DNA of 64,000 nt from Dorea phocaeensis (GCF_900240315.1 NZ_OEPZ01000003.1:186001-250000); one strand, 5' to 3'. Shown: positions 16,266 through 26,235, counted from the stretch's first letter. The notes: a model not told the origin generated them from the sequence alone. Made by a program: numbers and translations.

Positions 16266-18092
16266 TTATTCTACCGTCACAGACTTTGCCAGATTCCTTG
16301 GTTTATCCACATCACATCCGCGTCCAACAGCGATATAGTAGGCAAACAGCTGAAGCGGAATAATAGCCAGGGAGTTGGCAAAGTAAGGATTGGTTTCCGG
16401 AATATAGATCACATAATCTGCCGCACGTTCTACTTCCGTATTCCCTTCGCCGGTCACCGCCATCACAAATGCCCCACGGGTCCGCACCTCTTCCATATTG
16501 CTGATCATTTTCTTATAAAGTTCCTTCTGCGTCAGAACTGCCGCCACAAGTGTTCCTTCTTCCACCAGTGAAATCGTACCATGCTTTAATTCTCCTGCCG
16601 CATATGCTTCGGAATGAATATAAGAAATCTCCTTTAATTTCAGGGAGCCTTCCATAGAAATCGCATGGTCAATACCGCGTCCAATAAAGAACACATCTTT
16701 CGCTGCCAGATATCGGTTGGCAAATTTCTGAATATTTTCCTTGTTATTTAAAAGCATTTCTACCTGTGCCGGAAGGGCTTTCAAGTCCTCCAGCATAGAC
16801 GCTGTCTCTTCCTCACTCAATCGTCCTTTTACCTGCGCAAATTTCATAGCAAGAAGATACATAGAAATCAGCTGCGCAGAATAGGCCTTCGTCGTTGCAA
16901 CGGCAATCTCCGGTCCTGCCCAAGTGTACATTACATTATCCGCTTCTCTTGCGATTGAGCTTCCTACAACATTAACAATTCCCAGCACCCTTGCCCCTCT
17001 CTTTTTCGACTCTCTTAAAGCCGCCAGGGTATCCGCCGTCTCTCCGGACTGACTGACAACAATCACCAGCGTATGCTCATCCAGAATCGGATTACGGTAC
17101 CGGAATTCCGATGCCATATCCACTTCTACCGGAATCCGTGCCAGTCCCTCCAGAATATACTTGCCGCTATATCCTACATGCGATGCAGATCCGCATGCTA
17201 CAATCATAATCTTCTGAATATCTCGAATCTCTTCTTCTGACATTCCCAGTTCTTCAATCACAATCCTGCCATCCTTAATCCGTGGTGAAAATGTATCCGC
17301 AATTGCTTTTGGCTGTTCATACATCTCTTTCAGCATGAAATGCTCATATCCGCCTTTCTCTGCTGCATTTACATCCCACTCAATCCAGGTAGACTCCTTT
17401 TCCACCGGTTCTTCATCTACCGTAAAGAATTCCATAGAGTCAGCCGTCATCCGTACAATTTCTTCATTCTCAATAAAGTATACATTCCTGGTATATTTCA
17501 GTACAGCCGGAACATCAGATGCCAGAATACTTCCTCCGTCCGTATGCCCTACGATCAGCGGACTGTCTTTTCGTACCGCATAAAGCTCCTCCGGATGATC
17601 CTGAAAGATAATTCCTAATGCATAAGACCCTTCCATCCGATGCATAATCTTCGTCACTGCCTGCAATGGATTCCCATCGTAATAATAATCCAACAGGTGA
17701 GCTATCACTTCCGTATCCGTCTCAGACACGAACTCATAGCCCTTCTTTTCCAGCTTCTTCTTTAACTTCAAGTAATTCTCAATGATTCCATTATGCACAA
17801 CCGCAATATTCTTCGCTTTATTAAAATGAGGATGTGCATTGATATCAGAAGGTGATCCATGGGTCGCCCATCTGGTATGACCGATTCCCAGCATTCCCGG
17901 AAGCGTCTCACCAGCATGTGTCAACTCATTTAACACTTTCAGTCGTCCTCTTGATTTGACCATCTCTATCGTCTCACCATTGTATATCGCCATACCTGCT
18001 GAATCATATCCTCGATACTCCAATTTTGATAATCCATCCAAAAGGATCGGCGCCGCCTGTTGATTTCCAATATATCCCACAATTCCACACAT
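16266..18092 (-). CDS. glmS: Glutamine-fructose-6-phosphate aminotransferase (isomerizing)
   Basis: 608 residues. Catalytic N-terminal cysteine at residue 2 (M-C-G-I-V-G-Y), glutaminase domain about 2-220, two SIS isomerase domains about 285-420 and 455-595, ending in the typical P-R-N-L-A-K-S-V-T-V-E. It makes glucosamine 6-phosphate, the first step toward UDP-GlcNAc for peptidoglycan. AAGGAG precedes the ATG. The leader of about 75 bases does not show the glmS ribozyme core, so that regulation is not supported here. Confidence 0.96.
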   Translation of the reverse strand: MCGIVGYIGNQQAAPILLDGLSKLEYRGYDSAGMAIYNGETIEMVKSRGRLKVLNELTHAGETLPGMLGIGHTRWATHGSPSDINAHPHFNKAKNIAVVHNGIIENYLKLKKKLEKKGYEFVSETDTEVIAHLLDYYYDGNPLQAVTKIMHRMEGSYALGIIFQDHPEELYAVRKDSPLIVGHTDGGSILASDVPAVLKYTRNVYFIENEEIVRMTADSMEFFTVDEEPVEKESTWIEWDVNAAEKGGYEHFMLKEMYEQPKAIADTFSPRIKDGRIVIEELGMSEEEIRDIQKIMIVACGSASHVGYSGKYILEGLARIPVEVDMASEFRYRNPILDEHTLVIVVSQSGETADTLAALRESKKRGARVLGIVNVVGSSIAREADNVMYTWAGPEIAVATTKAYSAQLISMYLLAMKFAQVKGRLSEEETASMLEDLKALPAQVEMLLNNKENIQKFANRYLAAKDVFFIGRGIDHAISMEGSLKLKEISYIHSEAYAAGELKHGTISLVEEGTLVAAVLTQKELYKKMISNMEEVRTRGAFVMAVTGEGNTEVERAADYVIYIPETNPYFANSLAIIPLQLFAYYIAVGRGCDVDKPRNLAKSVTVE

Positions 18093-18172
18093 AAGTCTGC
18101 TCCTTCTTGCTTTTGCTTGTTTTTGAGTTTCTTATTTGTACAAAAAGCTATTTTTTTTGCACTATGCGGTTT

Positions 18173-18201
18173 ATTGTAGCAAATCTCATTCTATCTGTAA
18201 A
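18173..18201 (-). promoter_or_regulatory. Promoter of glmS
   Basis: Minus strand TTTACA (18201-18196), 17-base spacer, TACAAT (18178-18173). Confidence 0.7.
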
Positions 18202-18241
18202 GTAAGATTTTAAAAAGCGCTGCCTTTTCAAAGCAAAAACT

Positions 18242-18276
18242 CACAAAAAAAGAAGGGTACACTTTTGCACCCTCCC
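18242..18276 (-). terminator. Terminator after the cohesin-like gene
   Basis: Minus strand stem AGGGTGCA / TG-ACCCT with a short A-rich loop, followed by TCTTTTTTT, about 15 bases past the stop codon at 18290. Confidence 0.85.
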
Positions 18277-18289
18277 TATGTCTTATCGC

Positions 18290-19798
18290 TTAATCGATAT
18301 CGATGAAATCCACCTTAAAGGTATCATCCTCTTCCATATGACCACGTTTCTTGTTCGGCTGACTGCTGAGCAAATCATCTAGATCATCAATCAGATCTTC
18401 CGGCTCATCGTCATAATCATATCCTTCCGCCTCATAATCATTATAGTCATCAAAATCATCTTCGTAATCGTCAAACTCTTCATCATAGTCGTCGAAAGCT
18501 TCAAAGTCATCTTCACCGTCCAAAGAAATGCTCGTCGTCTCCACCGGTGTACGAACCGCCGGTTTATCCTTTGCGCCGCCAGCTTTCTTGTCTGCACGTC
18601 CCTGATTTGGAGCCTGTGTTTCCTCTTCTTCCAGATCAATTCCATACTCATCATACAGATCATCCAGTTCCAAGTTCCGATGACGAAGCTTCACTGCAAC
18701 CACAATCAGAACAATAACCAGTACCAGAAGGACGATTCCAGCCAGAATGACTACGATATCCAAAAAGTCCTCAACAAATCCAAGAACCTTTCCCCAAATT
18801 CCCTTCGGAGATGATGTGTCTTCCTCCGCAGTTTTTGCCGATGCTGCAGCCTTATTGTATCTCTGATAGGTTTTATCTACCGTATCATACTGATACAATG
18901 CTTTTTTACCATCTGCATTCAATGCGTAGACCATATAGTAATCTGCATTTTCTGTATTCTGCCATGCAGTAAATTCTTTTCCATTCAGCGTCAGCGTTGT
19001 CTCCTGATACTCTTTTGGCACCTTCACACTGCCGTCATCCCGCAGCATAATCAGGTAACGCCCTTGAGCAATCTCCACCTCTTCAAATGGTGCAAATGTA
19101 CCCTTGTCACTATTATACATGAAGAAATCCGCATCTCCGCCTGCTGCCGGTGCAAGATACATCGCAGACTCTCCGCTGGCTTCCTGCGTAATCACTTCAC
19201 AGGTCGTTCCTTCAAAAGTAACCTCACCTCTCACAAATCCTTCCGGAATCAATGCATCGGAAAAACCACCTGAAATGGTATAAGAAACTCCGTCTACCTC
19301 CACCTGCGGACCTTCTCCTGAAGCTGCCGGTGTCTCGCCCTCTGCCGGTTCCTCTGCAATCAAAGACGGATCCCCAGGGCCAATAGTAACTGCTGAACTT
19401 CCCTTGGTAATCTGCATTGCAGTCGGGGAAGTATCCGTACCTTTCACATTAGAAACCTCAATCTTGGTTGTTCCTTCTGCCAAAGCCTGGAATTTCAATA
19501 CAAACTCCATAGAACTTCCACTGCCGTTTCCAGTTAATGTAATCGTTCCATCTCCGCCAGTTGCTTGATCTCCACTCTGAAACTTCAGCATACTGGAATC
19601 ATAGGTCAACGTTGCTTCAAATGACTGTACATTCGCCTGCGCCGACAGTTTTGCAGTCACTTCAACTTCCGCTCCAACCGTAGTGGAAGGATCTGTAAAC
19701 CGAAGCTCTGCCGGTGCGGCATACGCCACCATAGAAAGCGCCGGACATAACATACACGCCATGACCAATGCTGCCAATACTTTCTTCATTCTCTTCAT
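18290..19798 (-). CDS. Membrane-anchored cohesin-like surface protein with acidic cytoplasmic tail
   Basis: 502 residues. Signal peptide (about 1-28, ending A-Y-A-A-P), a cohesin-type beta-sandwich (about 30-140, with V-x-V-x-A-K-L and S-F-E-A-T-L-T-Y-D strands), a second globular region (about 165-310), a transmembrane helix (about 345-370), a basic stop-transfer K-L-R-H-R-N, and a very acidic Asp/Glu/Tyr-rich C-terminal tail of about 110 residues. The topology is outside-in, with the acidic tail cytoplasmic. In cellulosomes cohesins bind dockerins; no dockerin-bearing protein was seen in this window, so the partner is unknown. It lies 54 bases downstream of an LCP gene and is probably co-transcribed with it, which suggests a role at the cell wall assembly site. 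Confidence 0.7.
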   Translation of the reverse strand: MKRMKKVLAALVMACMLCPALSMVAYAAPAELRFTDPSTTVGAEVEVTAKLSAQANVQSFEATLTYDSSMLKFQSGDQATGGDGTITLTGNGSGSSMEFVLKFQALAEGTTKIEVSNVKGTDTSPTAMQITKGSSAVTIGPGDPSLIAEEPAEGETPAASGEGPQVEVDGVSYTISGGFSDALIPEGFVRGEVTFEGTTCEVITQEASGESAMYLAPAAGGDADFFMYNSDKGTFAPFEEVEIAQGRYLIMLRDDGSVKVPKEYQETTLTLNGKEFTAWQNTENADYYMVYALNADGKKALYQYDTVDKTYQRYNKAAASAKTAEEDTSSPKGIWGKVLGFVEDFLDIVVILAGIVLLVLVIVLIVVAVKLRHRNLELDDLYDEYGIDLEEEETQAPNQGRADKKAGGAKDKPAVRTPVETTSISLDGEDDFEAFDDYDEEFDDYEDDFDDYNDYEAEGYDYDDEPEDLIDDLDDLLSSQPNKKRGHMEEDDTFKVDFIDID

Positions 19799-19852
19799 GT
19801 ATCTTACCTCTTTTTCTATACTCCGAAACTCTTCTTGTCTCTGTCTTTTTTA

Positions 19853-21277
19853 CTAAACGGTGCCACTGCCAGTGCCGCCCGTGCTGCCTCCATCGGTTCC
19901 GCCCGTACCGCCGCCGGTTCCCGTATCACCACCAGTGCCGCCCGTATTTCCGCCGGGGCCTCCTGTATCACCGCCAGTACCGCCTGAACCTCCTGTGTTG
20001 CCTCCTGGGCCGCTTGGTCCTCCGCCGGTTCCTCCGGTATTTCCACCAGTGCCGCCCGTGGTTCCACCTGTATTTCCGCCGTTATTTCCCGTCGTTGTGT
20101 TTCCTGTTTGGCCACCGCCGGAATTTCCAGTACCGCCAGTTCCTCTCTCGCTGTCCTGTGGCTGCTGCATAACGCCCTGCGTTTTCTCGTCAACATCCGC
20201 TTCCCTGTCTCCGGCTTTCGACACAATCTTACTGCTGATTGACGTCACCGTAGAGGACGGTGTATATCCTTCTGTATCCCCATAGAAGAATTCGTGAAGC
20301 TTCTTTACGTTATCTTCCAAAGTCACCGGTATTACCACGCTTCCGATATTAGACAACGTATCTGTGGACTTATCAAACGGGAATCCTACGGTTTCCCCTA
20401 ATTGATAATCAAATGCATCCTTGGCATACTCCAAAATCTCTGCCAATGTAAAGTTGGTAGATACTTCCGGAAATACCTTGTCAATGATCTTATTAATCTG
20501 AGAAAGGCTTGCATTCTGCAGTTTCCCGACAATCTTGGTAAGCACGTCTCTTTGCCGCTCCGCACGCTTAAAATCGTCACCTGCTGTATAACGAATTCTT
20601 GAATAAGCAGTTGCCTGCACACCGTTTAACGTCTGCAGTCCCGGCTCTGTCACTCCAGGCGATACTCTGCCGGTTACATCCATAATCTCCATTGCATATC
20701 CGCAGATATAGGAAATTTCTTCTTCCTGTACATCAATTTCTACACCGCCGACCGCATCAATCACATCGATCAGGGCATCAAAATTCACCGTCACATAATG
20801 CTCGATATCCATATCCAGATTCCGGTTCAGCATAGCAATCGCATCTTCCGGACCGCCAAATGCATAGGCTGCATTCGCTTTATTCAAGGTTCCGTCTTTC
20901 TGTTCCAGCATCGTATCACGGTAAACAGAGGAAATCTTAACCTCCAAAGTCTCCCGATTCAGACTTGCGATCATAATGGTATCGCTTCTGGTATCTTCCT
21001 CCATATCGCCTTCCCTGGAATCCACGCCAAACAATGCGACGTTCAAATAACCTGTCCCGCGCTCTCTCGCCTCTTCCGACACACTTAGCTCCTCGGGATC
21101 CAGCTTTACTGTCTCTATCTTTGATAATTTACTTGCCAGAATCACTGCGCCCGCTGTCGCCACCAGCGCAACCGTTCCTCCAAGAATGGCTCCAATCTTC
21201 CTTCCTAATGACCAGGAAGCAAATCCTCTTCTCCTTGATCTGCGCCCCCGCCGATAGTGCCTTCTTTTCTTTGCCAT
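19853..21277 (-). CDS. LytR-CpsA-Psr (LCP) family wall-glycopolymer ligase with glycine-rich tail
   Basis: 474 residues. Basic N-terminal cytoplasmic stretch (poly Arg/Lys), one transmembrane helix (about 25-50), then the extracellular LCP domain (about 75-300) with F-G-V-D-S-R, R-S-D-T-I-M-I-A-S and V-Y-R-D-T motifs that bind the polyprenyl pyrophosphate headgroup. LCP enzymes move lipid-linked teichoic acid or capsule onto peptidoglycan. The last 100 or so residues are an unusual low-complexity Gly/Thr/Asn tail. Start at 21277 (ATG) is preferred to the in-frame GTG at 21298. A second LCP lies at 23601-24737. Confidence 0.9.
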   Translation of the reverse strand: MAKKRRHYRRGRRSRRRGFASWSLGRKIGAILGGTVALVATAGAVILASKLSKIETVKLDPEELSVSEEARERGTGYLNVALFGVDSREGDMEEDTRSDTIMIASLNRETLEVKISSVYRDTMLEQKDGTLNKANAAYAFGGPEDAIAMLNRNLDMDIEHYVTVNFDALIDVIDAVGGVEIDVQEEEISYICGYAMEIMDVTGRVSPGVTEPGLQTLNGVQATAYSRIRYTAGDDFKRAERQRDVLTKIVGKLQNASLSQINKIIDKVFPEVSTNFTLAEILEYAKDAFDYQLGETVGFPFDKSTDTLSNIGSVVIPVTLEDNVKKLHEFFYGDTEGYTPSSTVTSISSKIVSKAGDREADVDEKTQGVMQQPQDSERGTGGTGNSGGGQTGNTTTGNNGGNTGGTTGGTGGNTGGTGGGPSGPGGNTGGSGGTGGDTGGPGGNTGGTGGDTGTGGGTGGTDGGSTGGTGSGTV

Positions 21278-21325
21278 TATCTTATATCCTTTCTTCACAC
21301 CGTACTTCTGGTAACACCTCTCCCT

Positions 21326-21354
21326 ATATTACCCCATTTTCCGACAAACTTCAA
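21326..21354 (-). promoter_or_regulatory. Promoter of the glycine-tailed LCP gene
   Basis: Minus strand TTGAAG (21354-21349), 17-base spacer, TAATAT (21331-21326). Confidence 0.55.
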
Positions 21355-21375
21355 TTAAAAATAGAGATTTTTCGG

Positions 21376-22293
21376 CTATCCCCCCCAATATGTCGTGCTC
21401 ATTGAACAGAACTTTACTATCCACAGTGGTAATTTTCTGTAATTCTGCCCTAATTTATACCCCAAATACTTACAACCACTTTTGTATATCAGTACCGGTA
21501 TCAGCCACGGTTTCCGAATTTTCATCAGATAAGATGCCGTCTTTTTCACCAGCCGGATTCCCTCACTCTCTGAACGGATTCCTTCAAACACTTCCGGGTG
21601 GTCTGTCTGAGATACCGCCAAATCAAAGTTACGATGAAACTGCTGCCTTCCGGAATAAGTATGCGAATGAATCACCCTCGCTTCTGCCGCATACGCCACC
21701 TGATAGCCCGCCAGAATCATCTGCCCCGCCAGAATCATGTCCTCATTGAAAATCGTTTTCTTGGTGAACCCCCCCATCTTCTCATAGATATCTCTTCGAT
21801 ATGCCGCGCAGACATCCGAGCAGAAAAAAGTTTTGATTCCGAGTTCTTCCAAATCCTCTTTCCTTTTTATCCGGCTTCTGTCCGGATAATTAAAGGCACG
21901 GGTATAACGCTCAATTACATCGCAGTCCTTATTTGGAAGCTGTCTTGCATAGGCTGCACCTGTTTTCTCATCCAGTAAAAGCGGACGAACCAATTCCTCG
22001 ATCAGCTCTTCATCTGCCGGAACTGCATCCTGCGTCATGTAGACGACTACCGGGGCATCCGTAAGGCGCATCCCCAGATCACGAGTTGCTCCATGGTCAA
22101 ACTCCTCCGGTTCAATGTGTGTCACAATCACTCCCGGCATCCGTTCTACTTCCTCCGGGAAATGATCCGACTTTGTATTAATCACATGGATGTGACGAAT
22201 TCGCCGTGTCTGCCTTCCCAGACGCTTTAACAACTGATTAAACTTCTCATCCGGTCGATAAGTGGGAATCACAACATCCACATTAATTTCCAT
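21376..22293 (-). CDS. GT2 glycosyltransferase, rhamnosyltransferase-like
   Basis: 305 residues with a GT-A fold at the N terminus: V-V-I-P-T-Y-R-P start, E-F-D-H-G-A-T-R-D motif typical of bacterial rhamnosyltransferases, and a V-Y-M-T-Q-D-A nucleotide-sugar/metal site, followed by an N-E-D acceptor-side motif. It probably adds rhamnose from dTDP-rhamnose to a lipid-linked oligosaccharide at the inner membrane face. The start at 22293 has GAGG upstream and overlaps the preceding polymerase gene by 11 bases. It is the last gene of the run sugar transferase-LCP-polymerase-GT2. Donor identity is inferred from the rml operon nearby. Confidence 0.82.
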   Translation of the reverse strand: MEINVDVVIPTYRPDEKFNQLLKRLGRQTRRIRHIHVINTKSDHFPEEVERMPGVIVTHIEPEEFDHGATRDLGMRLTDAPVVVYMTQDAVPADEELIEELVRPLLLDEKTGAAYARQLPNKDCDVIERYTRAFNYPDRSRIKRKEDLEELGIKTFFCSDVCAAYRRDIYEKMGGFTKKTIFNEDMILAGQMILAGYQVAYAAEARVIHSHTYSGRQQFHRNFDLAVSQTDHPEVFEGIRSESEGIRLVKKTASYLMKIRKPWLIPVLIYKSGCKYLGYKLGQNYRKLPLWIVKFCSMSTTYWGG

Positions 22294-23620
22294 CTTCTTT
22301 TTCCTCACTTTTTTCTTTTCTATTCTTATCGTATCCCACAAACAGATACATCATGCCTGTCAGAATCAGCCAGAACCAGGTAGTCGGATTACTAAACCAG
22401 GTGGTAAAGAAGGAAAGTCCAAGATAAATAGCAATCTGCCCATAGAACAAATATGCAATCGGATTGCGGCTCTTCTTCACAATACTTGCCAATACTTTTG
22501 CAACTCCACCTAAGAGCGCTGCAAACAAGCAGACCCCTATGATTCCGAAATCATAGTACGCATCATAAAACATGGTCAGCGTAGTCAACTCCGGTTTCGT
22601 CAAAAACAGCGGAGACGATATCAGCTGTGGAAATACAAACTTTAATCCCGTCAGTGCAAACAACGGAAACAGCATCCGGATTCCCCAGGTGTGTTCCGTC
22701 AGACCCACAACCATACAGTTAAAATTCTCAAAATTATTTGCCACGTAAATATATGGCTGAGTGATAAAGATTGGCATCTTATCCCACTTCATCTCGAAGA
22801 TGCTGTTCAAATATGCCACATCATGGTTCCGAAATATAGTCAGAATCACATAGATCGGGATCATCGCCACCAGCAGAATCACCATGGTACGAAGGCGGAT
22901 TCTTTTGTTTACCATAATATATGTCACCACTGCAAATCCTACCGCAAATAAAAGCTGGAATCTGGATACGCATAAAAAAGGAATTGCAAGCGCCGTCACA
23001 TTTGCAAATGCAATTGCAAAAAATTCTCCTTTTGCAAGCCGTCCGCTGACCTTCCGATACAGCACCGTAATCGCTGGAACCAGAATACAGCTAATGGTAA
23101 AGTAATGAACTCCCGATACATGAAAATAGGAGTACGCATGTGGTTTATCGGAAAATACCGGAATAAATCCCACCTTTACCGCCTCGAATGCAAAGCACAG
23201 GATAGACACCACTGCCAGCCCCATAATACAAAGAAACAGCCTCTTCTTTTGTGTCTCATTTTTTTCCAGTTCAAATTCTCTAACTTTGACGTACTTCTGA
23301 CCCCACTCATATCCGATTCCAAACACCAGATAAATAAGCCCAAAACAAAGCCAGGTAATATAATGCCAGTCCGTCTGCAGTTCACTAAGCTTTAAACAGG
23401 CAATTCCCTGCCCGCCGACCCAGGACAGTGTAAACAGCGCCCGCATCTCTACCACGCTTCCACTTTCCCGTACCCAGTGTACATAGAGATAGAGCGCTTC
23501 TATAATTAAAAGCGCTCCTGACAACAGATGCAGTCCCGCAAGGGAAGCAATATAACTGGCAAAGTATGCCAGCATATAAGTACCATATTCCATTATAATT
23601 TTATTGCGTTCCCTCATCAT
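22283..23620 (-). CDS. Oligosaccharide repeat-unit polymerase (Wzy-like)
   Basis: About 445 residues with ten or more hydrophobic helices, a long loop in the second half and no enzymatic motif, the pattern of O-antigen/capsule polymerases. It would join repeat units on the outer face of the membrane. Start at 23620 is chosen because AAGGAG ends 6 bases upstream; it overlaps the LCP stop (23601) by 20 bases, indicating coupling. Sequence conservation in this class is low, so the assignment rests on topology and on its place between an initiating transferase, an LCP ligase and a glycosyltransferase. Confidence 0.72.
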   Translation of the reverse strand: MMRERNKIIMEYGTYMLAYFASYIASLAGLHLLSGALLIIEALYLYVHWVRESGSVVEMRALFTLSWVGGQGIACLKLSELQTDWHYITWLCFGLIYLVFGIGYEWGQKYVKVREFELEKNETQKKRLFLCIMGLAVVSILCFAFEAVKVGFIPVFSDKPHAYSYFHVSGVHYFTISCILVPAITVLYRKVSGRLAKGEFFAIAFANVTALAIPFLCVSRFQLLFAVGFAVVTYIMVNKRIRLRTMVILLVAMIPIYVILTIFRNHDVAYLNSIFEMKWDKMPIFITQPYIYVANNFENFNCMVVGLTEHTWGIRMLFPLFALTGLKFVFPQLISSPLFLTKPELTTLTMFYDAYYDFGIIGVCLFAALLGGVAKVLASIVKKSRNPIAYLFYGQIAIYLGLSFFTTWFSNPTTWFWLILTGMMYLFVGYDKNRKEKSEEKEDGN

Positions 23621-24737
23621 GCACATCTCCTTCAAATGTTGTGTTCAAAGCCTCTGTCTCTTCTGTAATATCCGTCAGGTAAATAATCTCATCATTGATT
23701 TGCTGTACCTTCTCCGACGGAACATAAGCCTCTTCTCCAAATAATTCCCGATGAAGCTGTTCTACATTGGAGCGAAGACCGATCGGAACGACATAAGATC
23801 CGTTGTGTTCTCTCACACTCTCATCCGTCGTTACCTGATATGGGAATCCTCCCGTCTGTACAATATTATAATCCATAATGTTCGCTGCAAATCCCATCAT
23901 ATCTTTCAGAGTCAGATTGGTAGAAATCTGCGGGAACACCTTATCTACAATTTCATTCAATGTCAAAAGATTTGCTTTCTTCGCTTTTTCTGCCACCTTC
24001 TGCAGAACAACTCTCTGACGCTCGGTTCGTTTAAAATCATTTCCATCCGTATATCGAATTCTGGCATAACCCACCGCATGAACCCCGTCCAACAGCTGAG
24101 TCCCGGCTTCTTCCTTGATCGGCTTCATCTCTTGACCAACCACCTGTGCGGTTTCAAAAGCATATCCATTGCTGTAAAAAGCCTCTTCCTGGGTCATATC
24201 AAGTTCAATTCCTCCCAGCGAATCAATCACATCCACCAATGCATTAAAATTGACACTGACATAGTTCTGGATATCCAGATCAAAATTTCGGTTCAGAAGG
24301 CTGATCGCCTCTTCCGGACCTCCCCGGTTATAAGCCGAATTGGCCTTTTCATAGGTTCCGTCTGCCTGCTGCAGCAGAGTATCTCGATATACAGACACCA
24401 GCTTGACATCATTCGTCTCATTATTGATGCTGGCAATCATAATACAGTCACTCTGCACACCGCCGTCCAATTCACCCTCTCTGGAATCCAGTCCAAAGAG
24501 TGCAATATTCGTATACGGTCCGGTATCCCGGTAAGCCTCCAATTTGTCCTTATCTAAGATATTAATATCCAGCTTATCCAGCTTAAAAATTCCATAAGCT
24601 GTAGCGCAGAGCACCAGCAGGATAATGACCTCCACCGTCAGAAGCGCAATTCTTTTCCTTCTTCTCTTTCTGCGAAGTTTTCTGCGTTCTTCCGGCGTCA
24701 TTCTTCTTTTCATTCGTTGCTTTTTCTTCTTGCTCAT
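23601..24737 (-). CDS. LytR-CpsA-Psr (LCP) family wall-glycopolymer ligase
   Basis: 378 residues: basic cytoplasmic N terminus, one transmembrane helix (about 30-52), LCP domain (about 75-300) with F-G-L-D-S-R, Q-S-D-C-I-M-I-A-S and V-Y-R-D-T. Same family and layout as the protein at 19853-21277 but with a short ordinary C terminus. It should attach a lipid-linked polysaccharide to peptidoglycan. It lies 20 bases after the initiating sugar transferase and before the polymerase, so its likely substrate is the product of this operon. AGGAG precedes the ATG. Confidence 0.9.
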   Translation of the reverse strand: MSKKKKQRMKRRMTPEERRKLRRKRRRKRIALLTVEVIILLVLCATAYGIFKLDKLDINILDKDKLEAYRDTGPYTNIALFGLDSREGELDGGVQSDCIMIASINNETNDVKLVSVYRDTLLQQADGTYEKANSAYNRGGPEEAISLLNRNFDLDIQNYVSVNFNALVDVIDSLGGIELDMTQEEAFYSNGYAFETAQVVGQEMKPIKEEAGTQLLDGVHAVGYARIRYTDGNDFKRTERQRVVLQKVAEKAKKANLLTLNEIVDKVFPQISTNLTLKDMMGFAANIMDYNIVQTGGFPYQVTTDESVREHNGSYVVPIGLRSNVEQLHRELFGEEAYVPSEKVQQINDEIIYLTDITEETEALNTTFEGDVHDEGTQ

Positions 24738-24757
24738 TCATTCTCTCCTAACGAAGA

Positions 24758-26197
24758 CTAGTATGCATTCTTATTAATAAATCCTTTAAAAAATGTCAAA
24801 AACAAGATTTTAAAGTCAAGGCCCAGCGTCCAGTTCTCAATATAGTAAAGATCATGGTCAATTCTTCCTCGAATCGAAGTATCTCCCCGATATCCATTCA
24901 CCTGTGCCCATCCGGTTAATCCCGGACGCACCTGATGCTTCACCATATAACGGGGAATCTCTTCCTGGAACTTCTCCACAAACTGCGGACGCTCTGGACG
25001 CGGCCCTACCAGACTCATATCTCCCTTCAACACATTGATAAGCTGTGGGAGTTCATCAATACTCGTCTTTCGGATGAACTTTCCAATCGGCGTTACCCGC
25101 GGATCGTTCTTCGTTGTCCATCCCTTCTTTTCTTTTGCTTCTTCCTGCACTACCATAGAGCGGAATTTATACATATAAAATGGTCGATTCTGGTATCCAA
25201 TCCGTTCCTGTTTAAAAATCAGCGGTCCTGGTGAAGTGAACTTAATAATCATTGCCACGACTGCCATTACCGGTGAAAACAGCACCAACGCCACCACGGC
25301 GCCAAAAATGTCTATACATCGCTTAGAAAACGCATTTAACGCATTGCTAAGTGGTACGTGACGGATATTGACAACGGGAAGACCAAGCAGATCTTCTGTG
25401 TACGGCTTCGTCGGAATAATATTGTTGTAATCCGGAATAAACTTGGTGTGTACCCCGGACTTTTCGCACATACTTACAATATGCTCCAACTTATGATACT
25501 CCGAAAGTCCCAGCGTAATCGCAATCTCATCCAGACAATTCTCCGGAAGGATAATCGTAAGATTCTCTGTTCTTCCAATCACCTTCACTCCCTTATACTC
25601 TGTTCCCCGCGGAACATTATCTGCCAGAATCCCCCGGATCGTGTACCCCCATTCCGGATTCGCTTTGATCCGGTCGATATACTGCTCTGCCGCACGACTA
25701 TAGCCAATCAACAGAATATGCTTCTGGTTATATCCGTTCTTCCGAAGATTCCGAAGCGCCTCACGGATAATATTGCGAACCGTCACTTCCGTAAACACGT
25801 TGGTACAGAAGAAAATAAAAATCATCTTTCTGGAAAAGTCAGGCTGTTTCATCAAATATAACAACAGAATAAACGCCATAACACCGATCGCGTTCGCCTG
25901 AATAATATGCCATGCTTCCAGCCGTCTTCCCTGGACGCGCTTCGGCGTATACATCTGAAAAATATAATACAGAATCAGATACATCGGCACAATCACGATC
26001 AGAATCTTCATATACTCCTGAAGTGACAGAAACCATGGATCCAATTCAAAAATCCCACTTTTAAATCTAAGATACCATGCAGCCACATACGAAAATATCA
26101 TTACAGCCGCATCGATTACAACATGAAGTCTATTCAATAATTTTTGATTATCTTTAATCAATTTTCCCACCCATTTTTCACTAGATATTGTAGTCAA
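24758..26197 (-). CDS. Polyprenyl glycosylphosphotransferase (initiating sugar transferase)
   Basis: Up to 479 residues. N-terminal membrane helices (four or five, about 20-135), a central Rossmann-like nucleotide-binding region (about 145-260), another membrane helix, and the C-terminal bacterial sugar-transferase domain (about 275-479) with K-R-x-x-D-I, G-P-x-I-F-K-Q-E-R-I-G and K-F-R-S-M motifs, then the D-E-L-P-Q-L-x-N-V and S-L-V-G-P-R-P signatures. It moves a sugar phosphate from UDP-sugar to undecaprenyl phosphate, the first step of the polysaccharide. The start is uncertain: no ATG exists upstream of residue 33; TTG at 26197, GTG at 26170 and TTG at 26161 (with a G-rich stretch ahead) are candidates. 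Confidence 0.9.
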   Translation of the reverse strand: MTTISSEKWVGKLIKDNQKLLNRLHVVIDAAVMIFSYVAAWYLRFKSGIFELDPWFLSLQEYMKILIVIVPMYLILYYIFQMYTPKRVQGRRLEAWHIIQANAIGVMAFILLLYLMKQPDFSRKMIFIFFCTNVFTEVTVRNIIREALRNLRKNGYNQKHILLIGYSRAAEQYIDRIKANPEWGYTIRGILADNVPRGTEYKGVKVIGRTENLTIILPENCLDEIAITLGLSEYHKLEHIVSMCEKSGVHTKFIPDYNNIIPTKPYTEDLLGLPVVNIRHVPLSNALNAFSKRCIDIFGAVVALVLFSPVMAVVAMIIKFTSPGPLIFKQERIGYQNRPFYMYKFRSMVVQEEAKEKKGWTTKNDPRVTPIGKFIRKTSIDELPQLINVLKGDMSLVGPRPERPQFVEKFQEEIPRYMVKHQVRPGLTGWAQVNGYRGDTSIRGRIDHDLYYIENWTLGLDFKILFLTFFKGFINKNAY

Positions 26198-26235
26198 GGC
26201 GCAAAAAAGCCATCGCCATCACTACATTATCTTTT

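Noticed and set aside
18093-18245. Possible glmS ribozyme in the glmS leader
   Set aside because: The leader from the predicted start is only about 75 bases and lacks the conserved core and pseudoknot pairing; an AGCGC stretch near 18218 on the minus strand is upstream of the promoter and isolated.
19860-20285. Plus-strand proline-rich open frame opposite the LCP gene
   Set aside because: It is the mirror of the glycine-rich LCP tail (GGN codons give CCN in antisense), without a ribosome binding site or promoter.
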